From Auricularia sp. M13 (taxonomy: Eukaryota; Basidiomycota; Agaricomycetes; Auriculariales; Auriculariaceae), in NCBI GenBank assembly GCA_037042915.1, contig CM073198.1, positions 1,736,001-1,800,000 of the forward strand: DNA of 64,000 nt, read 5' to 3'. Position numbers and translations under genes: made by a program. Under the pieces are notes generated by a model that saw nothing but the letters and a program-made list of their open reading frames with translations, was not told the origin of the DNA and did not search any database. Shown here piece by piece: positions 1 to 11,474 of this stretch. Within the stretch, counting starts at the first letter, position 1, and every line of letters starts with the position of its first letter.

Positions 1-265
1 GGTCCAGCAGTAGAATTCCGACGCTGGGTTTCTCAAAAGACGAGCATGTATGAAAATCCTCCTGTACCAGCCTGCATAGTGCTTAGCTGACACATCGGCG
101 ATCGAAGAAGTTTGTGCATTTTAAAACACAGTGGATGCTATTCAAGCACAGATAAGCTCAAATGCCGTCGCGAAGGCATACAAATCGAATACAGAGCTCA
201 GTAAATACATCAGTGGCACGCACAAGCGAGGGGTGGGAGATCTAAGGATAGTGGAGGGTCAAGAT

Positions 266-2311
266 CTACTTGCCCAGAAAGATGACAGAAAGGATGCGCA
301 GATACACGACCAAGAGAAAGTCGAAGACAGCCCGCAAGCCCGATACCTCGACGACGCGGAAGAAGAGCGCGAGCGGCTTATTGGCCCTATGCTTACGGTC
401 CGCGCTACGTATTTCAAATGGAGATTTGGCGCCGCAATAGTCTGCTGCAGCACGCATGCCGGAGGTGAAGCCGTCCTCGTGGAACCCGTAGCGGGTCCAA
501 GCCCCGGCGAACGAGATGCCTCGTTTATTTTGGATGGAGTCGAGCATCGACTGTGCTTTGGTTGCCTGGCAGATCGGTCAGTAACGCAGAGCGAGATCAA
601 ATGAGAGCATGAGCGGCCAAACTCACAGCACCGTCAAGCACGGGATGATCGTAACTCCACCGGCCCAGAGTTTTATCGGGGTGTGGTTCGAACGGCGGGT
701 TAAGCGTGACGAGAACAGGGCCATGCCTTGCCTCGTCGATGTGCTGCAGCGCGTTCATGCCATCTGGTGTTTACAATCAGCTGCGCGTTGTAACATCACT
801 CGATCCGTGTTTCTTACAGGTTCTAAAAACGATCGTCAGCACAAGTCGAGCCACGCACAAAATAAAACTCACAATGCCACCTGATTGACGTTCGCTTTCA
901 CACCGCCATCGTCCGTTTTCTCGGACGCAGTAAGATAGTTCCAACAGGCCCAGGCCATGCGGCTCCGAGGCATAAGCTGATGAAAAGGACCCGCGATCAC
1001 TGAGATGGACGCCCGGTCTGCATGCTGCAACGTACCGTGGTGTCACTGTGGAGGACGGCCTCGTTCTTGTTCCAGCTGATCAGACCGAGGATCTCACGTT
1101 CAAGCTCCGTGGCGCCCTTGCCGTTGTTGAGGATCCGCAGCGATGTGTCGGAGTGGCACGCAAGGATGACATGGTCATACACTTGTTCCTCCCCACTGGC
1201 CGTCTTCAAGATCACCGACCCCGGCTTGGATACCGTGTCGAGCGATTCAATGGGCGTGCTAAGGTGTAGGGACTGAGGCGGAAGGCGCCCAAGAATCTGC
1301 TTGACGTATTTGTGGCTGTCAAGTTAATCGTGAGAACCATCCCACGTATGATGGGATTGCCGAATACCTTCCACCTGAAATCGTGAGCCAGGGCGGCTTC
1401 CCAATGAGCTGGAGAAGGTGATGGTTTGCCATGAACTGGATCTGCACAAAGATGAAATTTGATTAGGGTCGCGTCGATCCCTATTTCATCAAGACAAGAG
1501 CCATACCAACGTGCGCGTCGGGAAACCGAGAGAGCATTTCTCCGGGGGCGTTGACCAGACTGCGCTGGTAACCGGCTGAAGCGAAATGAGCGCGGGAATT
1601 GCGAAGCGCGGCAAGCCTCAGCAACGCACCAGGAGGTAGTCGTCGCGGAATGCGGCCGAGTAACCATGTTTATCAAGATAGTCGCCAATGCTGAGGTCGC
1701 CGTCCGCGCTGCCCGGCTCAAGGACTTCGAGCACGCAGGCGTTGAAGCGCAGGATGTCCCAGATCATGCGCCACATGTCCGGGCGGAGCAGGTTGCGCGG
1801 CTGGCAGAACACTGTGGCAGGGTTGGGCGTTCCAGCCCACTCAAACGCGCCCCTGTCGCGCGAAACGGAGAAAGTCATCTGGGTATCGACCGTCTCGACG
1901 CCCTTCAGCTTGAGGAAGCGCAGGAAGTTCGGGTACGTGGCAGGGTTGCACACGATCTACATAGCCCAGGCGGCGCCCATCAGCACCTCTCCTAGCTGTG
2001 AGACGTCGCAGCCCAACGCACAAAACCACTGAGGGATGGTCAGCCGCGCATTGGAAATGGATGTGCGATCCTCACGTGTCTACAGGAACGCGCGCCGTGT
2101 GCCCGGACGCTTTGGGCGGGACGAACTCGACGGTGTTGGCATGTCCACCGGGCCTGTCATCAGCCTCGTAGAGGTGGACCTCGCAGTCGCTGTGCTCGTT
2201 AAGGAGCTGATGCGCGACATCAGGGAGATGCTAAGCCATTGGAGGGTGACTCACCCAGGTCGCGGCGAGACCAGCGCACCCACTGCCAACGACGGCGACG
2301 CGCTTCACCAT
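266..2311 (-). CDS. COG2907-type FAD/NAD-binding amine-oxidase-like protein, multi-exon
   Basis: The start MVKRVAVVGSGCAGLAATW is a Rossmann dinucleotide motif, followed by LYEADDRPGGHANTVEF, the FAD-ribose region. Later blocks match the predicted NAD/FAD-binding proteins often encoded beside cyclopropane fatty-acid synthase in bacteria: VDTGFIVCNPATYPNF, FSVSRDRGAFEWAG, AVWSTPPEKC, DHVILACHSDTSLRIL, NKNEAVLHSDTTLMP and WACWNYLTASEKT. The C-terminus (plus about 270-370) has a hydrophobic stretch, LRAVFDFLLVVYLRI, that could be a membrane anchor. The substrate is unknown; a flavin oxidoreductase role is inferred from the family. At least seven introns are needed. Two exons are extremely short (7 nt at 2022-2028, 5 nt at 818-822), and both are required to keep conserved motifs in frame. 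No internal break was seen once these are spliced in. It is tail-to-head with TSR1, about 310 bp away on the same strand. Confidence 0.85.
818..822 (-). other. 5-nt microexon of the COG2907-type gene
   Basis: The minus strand has ...GTG GCA TT, a GT-AG intron ending tttttag, the five bases AACCT, a second intron gtaaga...ccag, then ATGGCATGAAC. Splicing gives VALTYGMNALQHI, matching the family motif LTYxMNxLQHI. Skipping the five bases shifts the frame. Confidence 0.75.
2022..2028 (-). other. 7-nt microexon of the COG2907-type gene
   Basis: The minus strand reads AG, then TGGTTTT, then GTGCGT. With flanking introns of about 47 and 65 nt removed, the codons GTA GAC AC/T GGT TTT/ATC GTG TGC AAC give VDTGFIVCN, a family hallmark. 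Reading through either intron loses the motif or the frame. Confidence 0.8.
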
Positions 2312-2622
2312 GGGGGAAAAGAAACAGGGAAAGAGGGAGAGGATCCCGAGGAGTCACAAGCAGCGTTTACTTTTAATCGTCCCGGCCAATTCAATCCTTG
2401 TCTAAGCGAGTGCGAAAATCCTATGCACATGACGGCGTCACAGCACGATCTCTTGATTCATCCACAGGGGCGCCTTCGACAGTGTCCATGCGCACATGGG
2501 TTCACATACTCGGCCATCAAACAGTCACGCTATCGCCATTACACGCCGACCTGGCAGTGGCAGGGATCGGTGCGCCGTGCCCGTATCACGGTGATACCGA
2601 TCAAAAAACCTCTGGGACTGCA

Positions 2623-5600
2623 TCACTCCTCCATGATTGCGTCCTCCACCGCATTCGGACGCGGGGTCCAGAGGGTCGCCCACTTCGGAAAGACTCGCTT
2701 GTAGAGCGACATGCAAATCGTGTCCATCTGGTTGATTGGCTGGTCGAAATGCGCCTTGAAGTATCCGTGCGTGCCGAGCGATTCGCGGATATGCCCCACC
2801 CGCCCATATTTGGTATGGAGCTGCACCGGTTTGTAATACATTACGTCCTCTGCCAGCCCAGATGTAGAAGAGGATTATAGATAACGGCGGTCAGAGTCGT
2901 ATGATCGCAACGATGCAAAAACGCACCAGCGTTGAAGAACATGTAGCGAATGGTCGCCGTTTTCTTGTGCACCTTGTACGGGTGTCCGGTCAGCACGACA
3001 CGCTTCGCCACGATGCGTGTCGGGTCCGAGTGAAGGAACGAGCCCGCAGCAACCAATCGTGGTGCTGTGGCGTCACAGAACATTCAAGTCAGCGCACAAG
3101 ATCTAATTCTAATTCCCACGATTGACACATACCGTCCTGATCCCCGGTCTCGCGGAGCAGCACGCACGGCTGGTGTCCAAATACCACGGGCGCGAACACC
3201 GTCGCCACACTCGTCACGCCGGGGCGCAGGAAACGCTCGAACTTGTGCACGTTGTTGACGCCCTTGCCGCCGCCGCGCGTGTGCTGGCTGAAGATCGGGT
3301 TGACGGCGAACCTCCGAGGCCCGACGCACAACACCAGTGGGTCCTAGATTGATCATAATCTTTCATGAGTTTCCGGGTTTAGACGCAGGGCCCCGAGGCG
3401 TGCGGGCTGCGGAATCAGCAGGAAGATGGACACGCACCTTCGACCGCACGGGCTCGGTGTACTCCGTGTTACGCTGCACCGCAAAGTTGAGCACGGTCAT
3501 CTTGTGTTCATGCCTGAAAAGGCCAAACAACACGAAGGGCCGCGTGGGGCTGAAGGCGTCCGCTGCTTCTTTCGCCACGCTCTCGATGACCACCTCGACC
3601 CTCGTTCCAGCCTGCCATCATGATCATGCGTGAGATAAGGTTCTATCACGACAGATTTATCCAGCGCAGCGACATGCGTACCTGGACGAGCCCCGCGTCA
3701 TCCTCAGCGCGGCGCATGATGGCGCGCTCGGTGCGCTTGAAGTCCTCGAACTGGAAGATGCGCGCGTAGTCGAGCGGCAGATTTTCGTACGGGTCCCACG
3801 GGCTGGTGCGGAACGAGCGGAGGCCGCGGTACCGCTGGAAGCGTGTTCGCGCGGGCACGTCCTGGGGCGTGTCAATCTCGTCGGGGAACTGGAGATCTTC
3901 CTCTTCCTCCTTCGCGCGAGACCGGTTCCGCCACGAATCCAACCTTGATAATGCATGTTAGACAGATGGGTTCATATGAATTTTAAGCATAACCGGAAGA
4001 CAGATAGGGGCTGTGTGCTGTGCAAGGGTGGGATACGTACTGTTGTTTCTCCTCATCCATCGGTAGATCCTCGAAATGCACGCCGCGCTGCGCCTCGAAC
4101 TCGGCCTCGGTCTCGGCCTCGGGTACCAGGTCCTCCATCTCCTCGTCATCCGCGCCCTCCTCCTGCATCTGCGCGTCACCGCCGCCGCCTTCTTCGCCGT
4201 CGGTTTCGTTGTCGTCCTCGTCGCCCTCGTCATCGTCGAGGATCCACGCGGCCTGGTACTCGCTCGTGCCCTTCGGCACGCGCTTTATGCGGCGCGGCGT
4301 CGTGCCAGCCTTCGCGTCCGGAATGCTTGCGCCTGCGTCGCCGTTGGCATTGTTGCTGTCCGCGTCCCGCATTTCTTCCTCGGTGGGCCACGTCTGCTCG
4401 TTGGCCATGGTGTCCGGCTCGTTGGTCGACACGAGCGAGTCGGCGTCGTCCTGCACGCGCTCCGCGAGCACCACAGGCTCGATGTCCATCGCCGCGCCCT
4501 TCCCGCCGCGCGGCAGTGGCGCAGAAATTATCTTGAATCCAGATTAGCGACAAGTACCAGTATACGATGATAATGAAGGAACGAAAATAAGTCGAAGGCT
4601 GAAATAAACAAAAGGAGATGTGGGTTTTGGAGTTGCCGCGGAGCCCCTAATCTGTGAAGCAAAACTCTCATGCTGAACAGGAGTTGTCGCGAGCAGGTGC
4701 ACGTACGGTCCCAGGCACAAACAACATGGCTTGTGCCTCGAGTCCATCCCTGTCACATTCGCGCGCGCGAATGTGGGATTCAACGACCGGCGGAAGTCAA
4801 CCTTGGGATACGGATATTCTACGGCGTGATAGCGGCAGCATGCTCGCAATGTGTTGTTCAATTACGGCCATCGCAATGGTCGGCCAACATGACCAACAGA
4901 GGTGCCCGGCACGAAAGGTAGAAAGGGTGACAAGCCAGCCGCAGCGGGCAGGTCTCGTCAACGAGGCTGACGAGGTAAAAACCAGCAGCGGGGAAGATGT
5001 GCTTGTTGTCTCTTGACTGGTCGCGCGGGAGGAAGAAGCGTATTCCGAACCGCCAGAAGAATGGCCGCAAGAGCAACAGATCGCGGAAATGGGAAGAAAA
5101 GAACAAAACAGGTCAGAAACACGTACTTTGGATATCTGATAGTCTCCGAACCCAGGGAGATGCACGAGCCTATTGGCCGAAAGCCCAGCGCCGCGTACGA
5201 AGCCAGTGACGTGCAGTGTGCTGTCCGAATCGTCCCAACGCACGTTCTCGGCAAGCAGCCATCCACGGCCCTCGCGCCAACGTACGTCGGCCGGCAGGCC
5301 TTCGCACAGCGCCCGCAGCGCGCTCGTGGCGTCTGCAGCCGCGTCGAGAGAGAAGACACGGGATTGTGAGGGCACGAAGTACTGGATGAAACTGAGCAGC
5401 GACTTGAGGATGCCCGTGCGCGCTTTCGGCTCGACGGCGTGCGCGTGCTCGGGTCCGACGACGGAGACGACGTCTGGGAGTCCCTGCGCTTGCAGACAGC
5501 GTAGGAGCGTGTCGCCCCATGCCTCCACTTCAGTGAGCGGCGAGAAGACCAGCAGCGTGTAGTCTGCCGCCTTTGCAGCGTCCAGCGCGTCGTACAGTTT

Positions 5601-6210
5601 GCCATACGGCAGCAGGACGAACTGCAGCGAGGTTTTGAAGCGCTCCGCTCTGCATTTGCGTCAGCTACGTTCGTTAAGCATAGGTCAATGGCGGCCGAAC
5701 TGACTTGAGCCGCCAAATGCCTTCAGTTGGGCAGTCGGACGCGTCGACGTCGAGCGCGGCGGCGAGCGCCTTCACCGTCGCCTGCGCGCTGACATCCGGG
5801 CACAGCGGCACGACTGCGACGACGCGAGGCGTGCCGTCGACGCCGCTGAAGAGCCGCATGGCCGAGACGAGGCTCTGCCGCTTTTTCGTCTGCACCTGCT
5901 TGGCAGCGTTGCGCCGGTTGGCGCGTAGCTGGGCAGCGCTCGCCTGCGCGGACGTCGTCTTAGGCGACTGGCGCGTCACTCGGCCTAAAATACGTATAAG
6001 AGTGCGGCATATGGTAGCTAGACGGTGGGAGCACCCTTTGCGGCCTCCTTGAGCGACGATTTTGAGGCATGCCGCGACTTGAATGCTTTATTTTGCTACA
6101 ACGAAGAAAAAAAAAAAGGCAAAGGTTTAGCAGTCACGGCGACAATTCACGAGCGTTCAGCGTACTTGCTTGAGCGTCGAGCGGTGGTGGTGCGCCTGTG
6201 TCGCAGTCAT
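2623..6210 (-). CDS. TSR1: Ribosome biogenesis protein TSR1 (40S subunit maturation)
   Basis: TSR1 is a GTPase-like factor (BMS1 relative without GTPase activity) that acts in late cytoplasmic 40S maturation. The start [15 protein letters not shown] is the basic N-terminus typical of the family, followed by [17 protein letters not shown]. The middle contains [20 protein letters not shown] and GDYQISK. An acidic central stretch (plus about 4080-4260) follows, then [19 protein letters not shown], and then [20 protein letters not shown]. The C-terminal block is [40 protein letters not shown] and LYKRVFPKW. The protein ends VEDAIMEE. There are about nine introns, most 45-190 nt, with one outlier of 595 nt at 4532-5126. 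The start is the first ATG before the basic N-terminus. It is divergent from COQ5, and the shared upstream region holds a tRNA-Gly gene. Confidence 0.95.
4532..5126 (-). other. Unusually long (595 nt) TSR1 intron
   Basis: The exon ends ...QISK before GTACGT, and the next exon opens [12 protein letters not shown] after ...ATTCAAG, as in other TSR1 proteins, so no coding sequence is missing. Most other introns in the window are 45-65 nt. The intron contains a 22-bp perfect palindrome at 4754-4775. I saw no clear C/D-box snoRNA. Confidence 0.75.
4754..4775. repeat. 22-bp perfect palindrome inside the TSR1 intron
   Basis: CACATTC, then GCGCGCGC, then GAATGTG reads identically on both strands. 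Its function is unknown; it could form a hairpin in RNA or a dyad binding site in DNA. Confidence 0.9.
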
Positions 6211-6317
6211 GGTATGTGCTGAAGTGGGGTGAAGCAGCCACCGTAGAATGACTGTATATTGATGTACATTTGCTATTGCGGGAACCTCATAAATATAACG
6301 GCGGCACCCTATCGCAA

Positions 6318-6397
6318 GCGTTAATGGGGTAGTGGTAACCTTGATCGTTGCCACTTGCTGACTCGATCAGCCGGGGGTTCGATTCCCCCTTAACGCA
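6318..6397 (+). tRNA. tRNA-Gly (anticodon GCC) with a 9-nt intron
   Basis: The acceptor arms GCGTTAA/TTAACGC pair fully. The D arm is GGGT-AGTGGTA-ACCT, and the T arm is GGGGG-TTCGATT-CCCCC, which doubles as the B box. The anticodon stem GATCG/CGATC closes a 16-nt loop. With GCC at 6350-6352 and A at 6353, a 9-nt intron (6354-6362) leaves a normal 7-nt loop. The mature length is then 71 nt with discriminator A, the usual size and identity for tRNA-Gly. A T-run follows within about 10 nt. It lies in the TSR1/COQ5 divergent spacer and is identical to the copy at 26042. Confidence 0.88.
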
Positions 6398-6572
6398 GTA
6401 ATATTTTCGAATTAACTGTTTTGGGCGAGCTCTTCACGTATGCAGTTTGTCATGTATTTTATTGCCCATTGCTGCACTCGTAGCCCATAAAATCCCTTTC
6501 CTTTGTTTGATACGTAAGTGCCTCTCCACTGATGCGTCGGCAAATTTCGTAGCTCCTTGACTCCGTACAACC

Positions 6573-7661
6573 ATGCTCGCCCGACGGCATATACTGCGGC
6601 TCACACGGACGCGCATTCAGGCGCGTCTGTACTCTATGGCGTCGCAACCGCGTCCGCCTCCGTCGCAGCAGGCATCGGAAGCCATACCAAATGCTTCGAC
6701 GAACACGACGCATTTTGGCTTTCGCGAAGTCCCGAGGGATTCCAAGGAATCCATGGGTGAGCTCTGCAAGTGACTGCATGTAATCGGGATCCAATCTATT
6801 GCCCACAGTGAAGGAAGTGTTCAGCTCGGTCGCGTCGTCGTACGACCTCATGAACGACGCGATGTCGCTCGGCGTGCACCGGCTGTGGAAAGACGCGTTC
6901 GTCGGCCAGCTCGACCCCGGCCGCACGCCCGCCATGCGCTGCGTCGACGTCGCTGGCGGCACCTGCGACATTGCCCTGCGTATCCTCGACCACGCGCGCG
7001 AGCGCCACGCCGACCGCGACATCGCCGTCGACGTCGTCGACATCAACCCCGACATGCTCGCCGAGGGCGCCAAACGCGTCCGCAAGACCATGTATTACAA
7101 CAGTACGTTTATGCTGGGCGTTTTGTTGATCAAGCCTCAGAGTCAGAAGTCTGAGTCTGGCCCCCCAGCACCGCAGATCGCGTTCCATGAGGGCAACGCG
7201 CAGGACATGGCCGCGTTCAAGGACAACTCGTACGACCTTTACACCATTGCCTTCGGCATCCGCAATTGCACGGACGTGCCCGCTGTATTGCGCGAAGCGT
7301 ACCGCGTGCTCAAGCCCGGCGGGACATTTGCGTGCCTCGAGTTCAGCAAGGTCACGCAACCGCTTTTCGCGCAGTGCGTCGGATCCCCTTGCTTCTTGTG
7401 CCGATGTTGACCTCGAATCGCAGGATATACGATTCCTATTCATTCAGCGTGCTCCCATTACTGGGCACGATTCTTGCGGGCGACCGCGAATCGTACCAGT
7501 ATCTCGTCGAGTCGATACGACGCTTCCCTCCTCAGGAGGAGTTCGCGAGTATGGTCCAAGAAGCAGGCTTCAAGACCGGCGGTCTCTGGGAAGGCCGCAA
7601 AGGCGCGTGGACTGACCTTTGGGGAGGCATTGCGAGCATCCATACTGGGGTCAAGTTGTAG
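6573..7661 (+). CDS. COQ5: COQ5, 2-methoxy-6-polyprenyl-1,4-benzoquinol methylase (mitochondrial)
   Basis: This SAM-dependent C-methyltransferase of ubiquinone synthesis acts on the matrix face of the inner mitochondrial membrane. Four exons (6573-6756, 6809-7102, 7169-7373, 7424-7661) sum to 921 nt and give 306 aa with consistent phases. The N-terminus, MLARRHILRLTRTRIQARLY, is Arg-rich without acidic residues, as expected for a mitochondrial presequence. UbiE/COQ5 signatures follow: VFSSVASSYDLMNDAMSLG, HRLWKDAFV, CVDVAGGTCDIALRI (motif I), IAFGIRNCTDVPAVLREA, RVLKPGGTFACLEFSKV and YQYLVESIRRFP. The protein ends IASIHTGVKL, close to the family's C-terminal AIHSGFKL. It is divergent from TSR1. 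Confidence 0.96.
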
Positions 7662-8454
7662 TCGGCATTTTAGAAGGACAATATATTTTAGATGTGATGA
7701 AGGCTGACTAGAATCTCTTAACGCAAACGGAGTGGCGTCTTTGGATTGGTGATATTAGGGACATAGAACCGAGCATACGTGCTTGGAATCCATGCATCAT
7801 ATTACTTGCGTCAAGGAGCGAACTCTACGCTTGTAACCTGCGCCTAGTCGAAATAAAACCTCATCTGGAAAGATACACTGGGAGCAGGGTCGAGAATCCC
7901 TCGAATGATTATTGAGTATCTCACCTTGACATTGCACGAGTATCCCAAGAGTATACTACCCAGAAATTGGTTGCTGACCAAGCAGGTTCAACTCGGAGTC
8001 AGAGGCGCGCTTTGAGACTCCGTCCCGATTGGCCGCGTCGCGCTCGGTTTTGAGCTCAAATACATTTGTATAGAAACCTTCACGCGTTGCTGCACACCTT
8101 CCCAGAGCGAAAGACACAGGGTGGCCGAATGTGCTCGTCCTGACGTTTCACACATGAGTATGGCATGGACTGTGGTTTTGTGAGAACAGACTCAGGACAG
8201 TCCTTACGCATGCTCCTCGAATAAAGCACAAGCATGTAGCCCGGGACCTTGTGAGCACCCAGTGAGCGTCGCAACGTCAGCGCCCATACACCAAAATCGG
8301 CGGACAATAGTGCGAGCTGTGATGTGATCATCGGGCCGGGTGCCGGTGGCTGCTGGGCTTCAAAACGCGGTTGCGCGGCAAACAGCGGGCCAAGAGGTTT
8401 TCCTTCCTGCTACCGCTACCTTGAATATCGCACCCGCACACCCGCGCCTGCACG
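7662..8454. other. Intergenic, no gene recognised
   Basis: This is the 3' flank of COQ5 and the 5' flank of the next gene. Only short open frames without family resemblance are present, and no repeats or RNA genes were seen. Confidence 0.6.
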
Positions 8455-10498
8455 ATGTACAACGCCGCCATCTCGTTCGTCCGGCGCCTCTCTGGGGCTG
8501 CCGACAACGACGTCGACGACCTGCACCAGCCGGAAGATTTGTCCAACCACCACAATGCTGAAACCACTCGCGACGACGATGGAGAAGAGTACGATGAGGA
8601 AGAGGACGACGAAGAGGACGAAGAGGACGACGACGAGCAGATGCCCGAGAGACGCGTTGGGCTGGTCGATTATGACAGCGACGAGGCCGAAGACGACGAC
8701 GACAGCGAAGAGGCCGAAGACGACGACGACAACGGCGAGCGCAACGACGGCGAGCGCGACGATGGTGAAGACGAGGAGGACATGGGCGGGCCCTCTGTCG
8801 ACGACCTCTTCGGCCCCGGCGAGCTCGAGAGGCGCATGGCTGAGGAGGCGGCCGGCATCGACCCCTACGCCGAGGAGTTCGCCGGCATCGACCCTTATAT
8901 TGACGAGTTCGCGGAGGCCCGCACCGAGGTCGACGACGACGACCTCGCGGCTCGCAGCGGCGACTTCGACGAGGACGTGCCAGAGATCAGCGAGGAGGAG
9001 CGCGCAGTCACCGAGGCCATCTACGCCGAAATTCGGCGCAAGGTGGCCGAGGACGAGGCTGCGAGGGCCGCCGCGTACGACACGCCCTACGTCGCGTCTC
9101 CGTCGTCGTCGTCGTCGTCCGCGGGATCGGAGAGCACCAGCACCGGCTCGGATTTCATGGGCTCATGCGCCGAGCCCGCCAGCGGTGCCCGTGAATTCAG
9201 GACGCCGCCGCCGGAGGACCTTGACGAGCCGACGACGCCGGTACTGAACGCCCTCCCGCTCACCAGGGAGGAACTCGTTGTCCCGACTCCGGACATGGTC
9301 GCGTCGCTCGCCGGCGCTGCTAGGGGGCTCATCCTCCGCACGATGCTCGGCCACGGCCATCGCACGGTCATCCGCCCCAGCAGGCATGGCCCGCCAACGC
9401 CGTTCACGTCGCCGCGCACCTCCCCTGCTCCGGACCTTGGCATCGACGATGCAGATAGTCAGTGCTTTTTCATTCATCTTCGCCGAGATGTTGCTGATGT
9501 TAGCCCTGCAGATGCGCACGCACCAGCAGCGCCGACCGCCGGCCCCCGCAACGCCCTCAAGCGTACAATGAACGCCGACTACTTCCTGGCCGACGGAAAC
9601 GGCGGTTACTTCTCCACGCGTGCCCAGCACCAAGTGAACCGCCCCTGGGAGCCCTCGTACGAGGAGACCATGCGGCTCAACGAGCGTCGTCGCGTGGAAG
9701 CAGCCGCCGCCGCCGCCGCCACCGCGTTGTCCGTGCCGCCGCCTGCACCGCCTGTGAGGTCGCCAAGTGTGGAGTCGGACGACGTGGACATGGCGGGCTT
9801 TGACAGCGCTGAAGAGGATGACGGTGACTGCTCCCCCTCGCCCGACGAGGGGATGAGCTCCCAGATCCAGCAGGCTGTCGAGCCGCCGGTCCATATCGCG
9901 ACGCCGCCGGCCTCGCCCGTGCCCAGGCTCAAGCGTACTCGTTCGGAGGATGACGTCGGGGAAGATGCGGAGAAACGGCGTCGAGTCGAAACCGAAACGC
10001 AGCCGGGGTCGCCGGCAGCGGAGCGCGTTCGCGCGGGAAGGCGCACAAGCGCACAAGCGGGCACGTCCACTGCGGCGGCCCGTTCTACGGTTCAAACTTT
10101 TACCACGACGACCGTTGCTCCAGCTCCTCTGAGCGCTGGACTGGACGTTGTGGATAACGATGTAGACGTTGACAATGAGTCCGATGAGGTACGTTCACTG
10201 TGTTTTTCATTCGTGCGCGCTGATGCTCACCTGCGCTGCTCAGATGCACGTCGAGTCCCTGATAGCCGAGGCTGGCCCGTCAGCAACAGTGACCTCGCCT
10301 GCCGCTACACCGAAGCGCCAGTCGCGCCGCCGCGGCCGCGCCGTGCAGAAAACGCCAACCTCACCCAGGCGCAGCACGCGTATTCGCGAAAACGCGGCCC
10401 GGCGCGCGAAGGCTGCAGAAGACGCCCGCGCTGCCGCTGCCGCCGCGCAAAAGACGGTGGCCCGTCGCGGGAAGCGGAGCGGCAATGGGCGCGCGTGA
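8455..10498 (+). CDS. Uncharacterised acidic/basic low-complexity protein, probably nuclear
   Basis: I do not recognise this gene. Three exons (8455-9457, 9512-10188, 10244-10498) keep phase and give 644 aa. Residues about 40-150 are extremely rich in Asp/Glu. A short near-repeat (AGIDPYAEEF / AGIDPYIDEF) follows, then Ser/Pro/Ala-rich stretches including an Ala run. The C-terminal about 85 residues are strongly basic (RQSRRRGRAVQ, RRSTRIRENAARRAKAAED, RRGKRSGNGRA), like nuclear-localisation or nucleic-acid-binding tails. The first intron is 54 nt and divisible by three, so its retention would not break the frame. A long plus-strand frame continues past 10498 only by reading through the second intron, and I treat that as chance. 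A chromatin or histone-chaperone-like role is possible from composition alone. Confidence 0.7.
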
Positions 10499-11113
10499 GT
10501 CGTGACGCGCTGCCTTTTGTAGCTTCGAACATGAGGCCTGAGGTGGCGCGTCGACTGCCACCTCTCGCACGCACCCCACGCCACGTCCACCCGCCGCCAT
10601 ACAGCCGACTGACACCAAGGACCCCAAGCGCTAAGCCCGCCTTCATCGTCGTCGGCGTCTCGCGTTGCCCCATTGCGTCGGCCGACCGCGACAGAGCTTA
10701 CTCGTCCGGCGTCGTCGCAATCGTAGCACTCGCCACCCCCTCGCTATATTTTGTGCATACCTGTAACACCCCATCGCCGCACATAGCCCCCTCCCCGTGT
10801 CACGACCCCTCTCCTATAACGACCCCCGGTGTCGGTCCAGCCTCGGTTTCTGCATCGTGATGTCTGCACATTTTGTCCATCCTCTTGTTTTTTTTGGTAC
10901 ATACCCTCCTGTCGCCTTCCTCCTTTGTCTCCCGTTTGTGTTGCTTGGTCTTGGTTTGGAATTGATTGGCCTCGATTTGATTTTTGAGCTGCAGTTGAGG
11001 GACGCGAGCGAGACTGAGTAGGGCGACGTGGAAATGGAATCGATGAGAGCGTGTCAGCGGTGACGGCATTCGGGCAGCCCTGCCGGTCGGACTTGACACG
11101 CTACTCGCACCGC
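10499..11113. other. Intergenic, no gene recognised
   Basis: GC-rich, then pyrimidine-rich 3' flank of the preceding gene. I see no conserved coding sequence. Confidence 0.5.
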
Positions 11114-11474
11114 TACCGCTCTCCGCACATCATGAGCTGGGCCTCCAGCTCAGCGAGCGTGTTGCGCAGCGATTTTTTACCAGCAGAAACTCCACATGGA
11201 GAACGGCTCTCTGGCTAGGATCATGTTCACAGCAAGTAATCGGTCACAAATGCTCAACTGGTGCTCACCGGTCACCTGGCGCACATGTGTGCAACTCCGG
11301 CTCCACGTCTGTATCTTCCAGCGCAACGAGCTGTGCAACGTACATGCGCGCCTGAAACGCGAAATTTTGCTGCTGTCTGAACATGATACAGCAGATGCAG
11401 CACCTCACAGTTACCTCTCTGATTTCAGCAATGGCCGCTCTCCGACGGGCGTTCATCGTATGGAACTCCTTCAT
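11114..11474 (-). CDS. Possible small uncharacterised gene (weak)
   Basis: Pieces of coding appearance are MKEFHTMNARRRAAIAEIRE (11415-11474, followed by GTAACT), then ARMYVAQLVALEDTDVEPEL (after tttcag, from 11351). A final stretch GKKSLRNTLAELEAQLMMC ends at a stop at 11114. Residue composition suggests a short helical or coiled-coil protein. The junction into the last piece is unresolved and further 5' exons may exist. No family was recognised and this may be chance. Confidence 0.25.

Noticed and set aside
4797-5528. Open frame running from a TSR1 exon into its long intron
   Set aside because: After QISK the sequence departs from TSR1, and a proper GT donor with a matching downstream exon is present.
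9163-10095. 310-codon minus-strand frame opposite the acidic protein
   Set aside because: Shadow of a low-complexity gene. It is Arg-rich with no domain.
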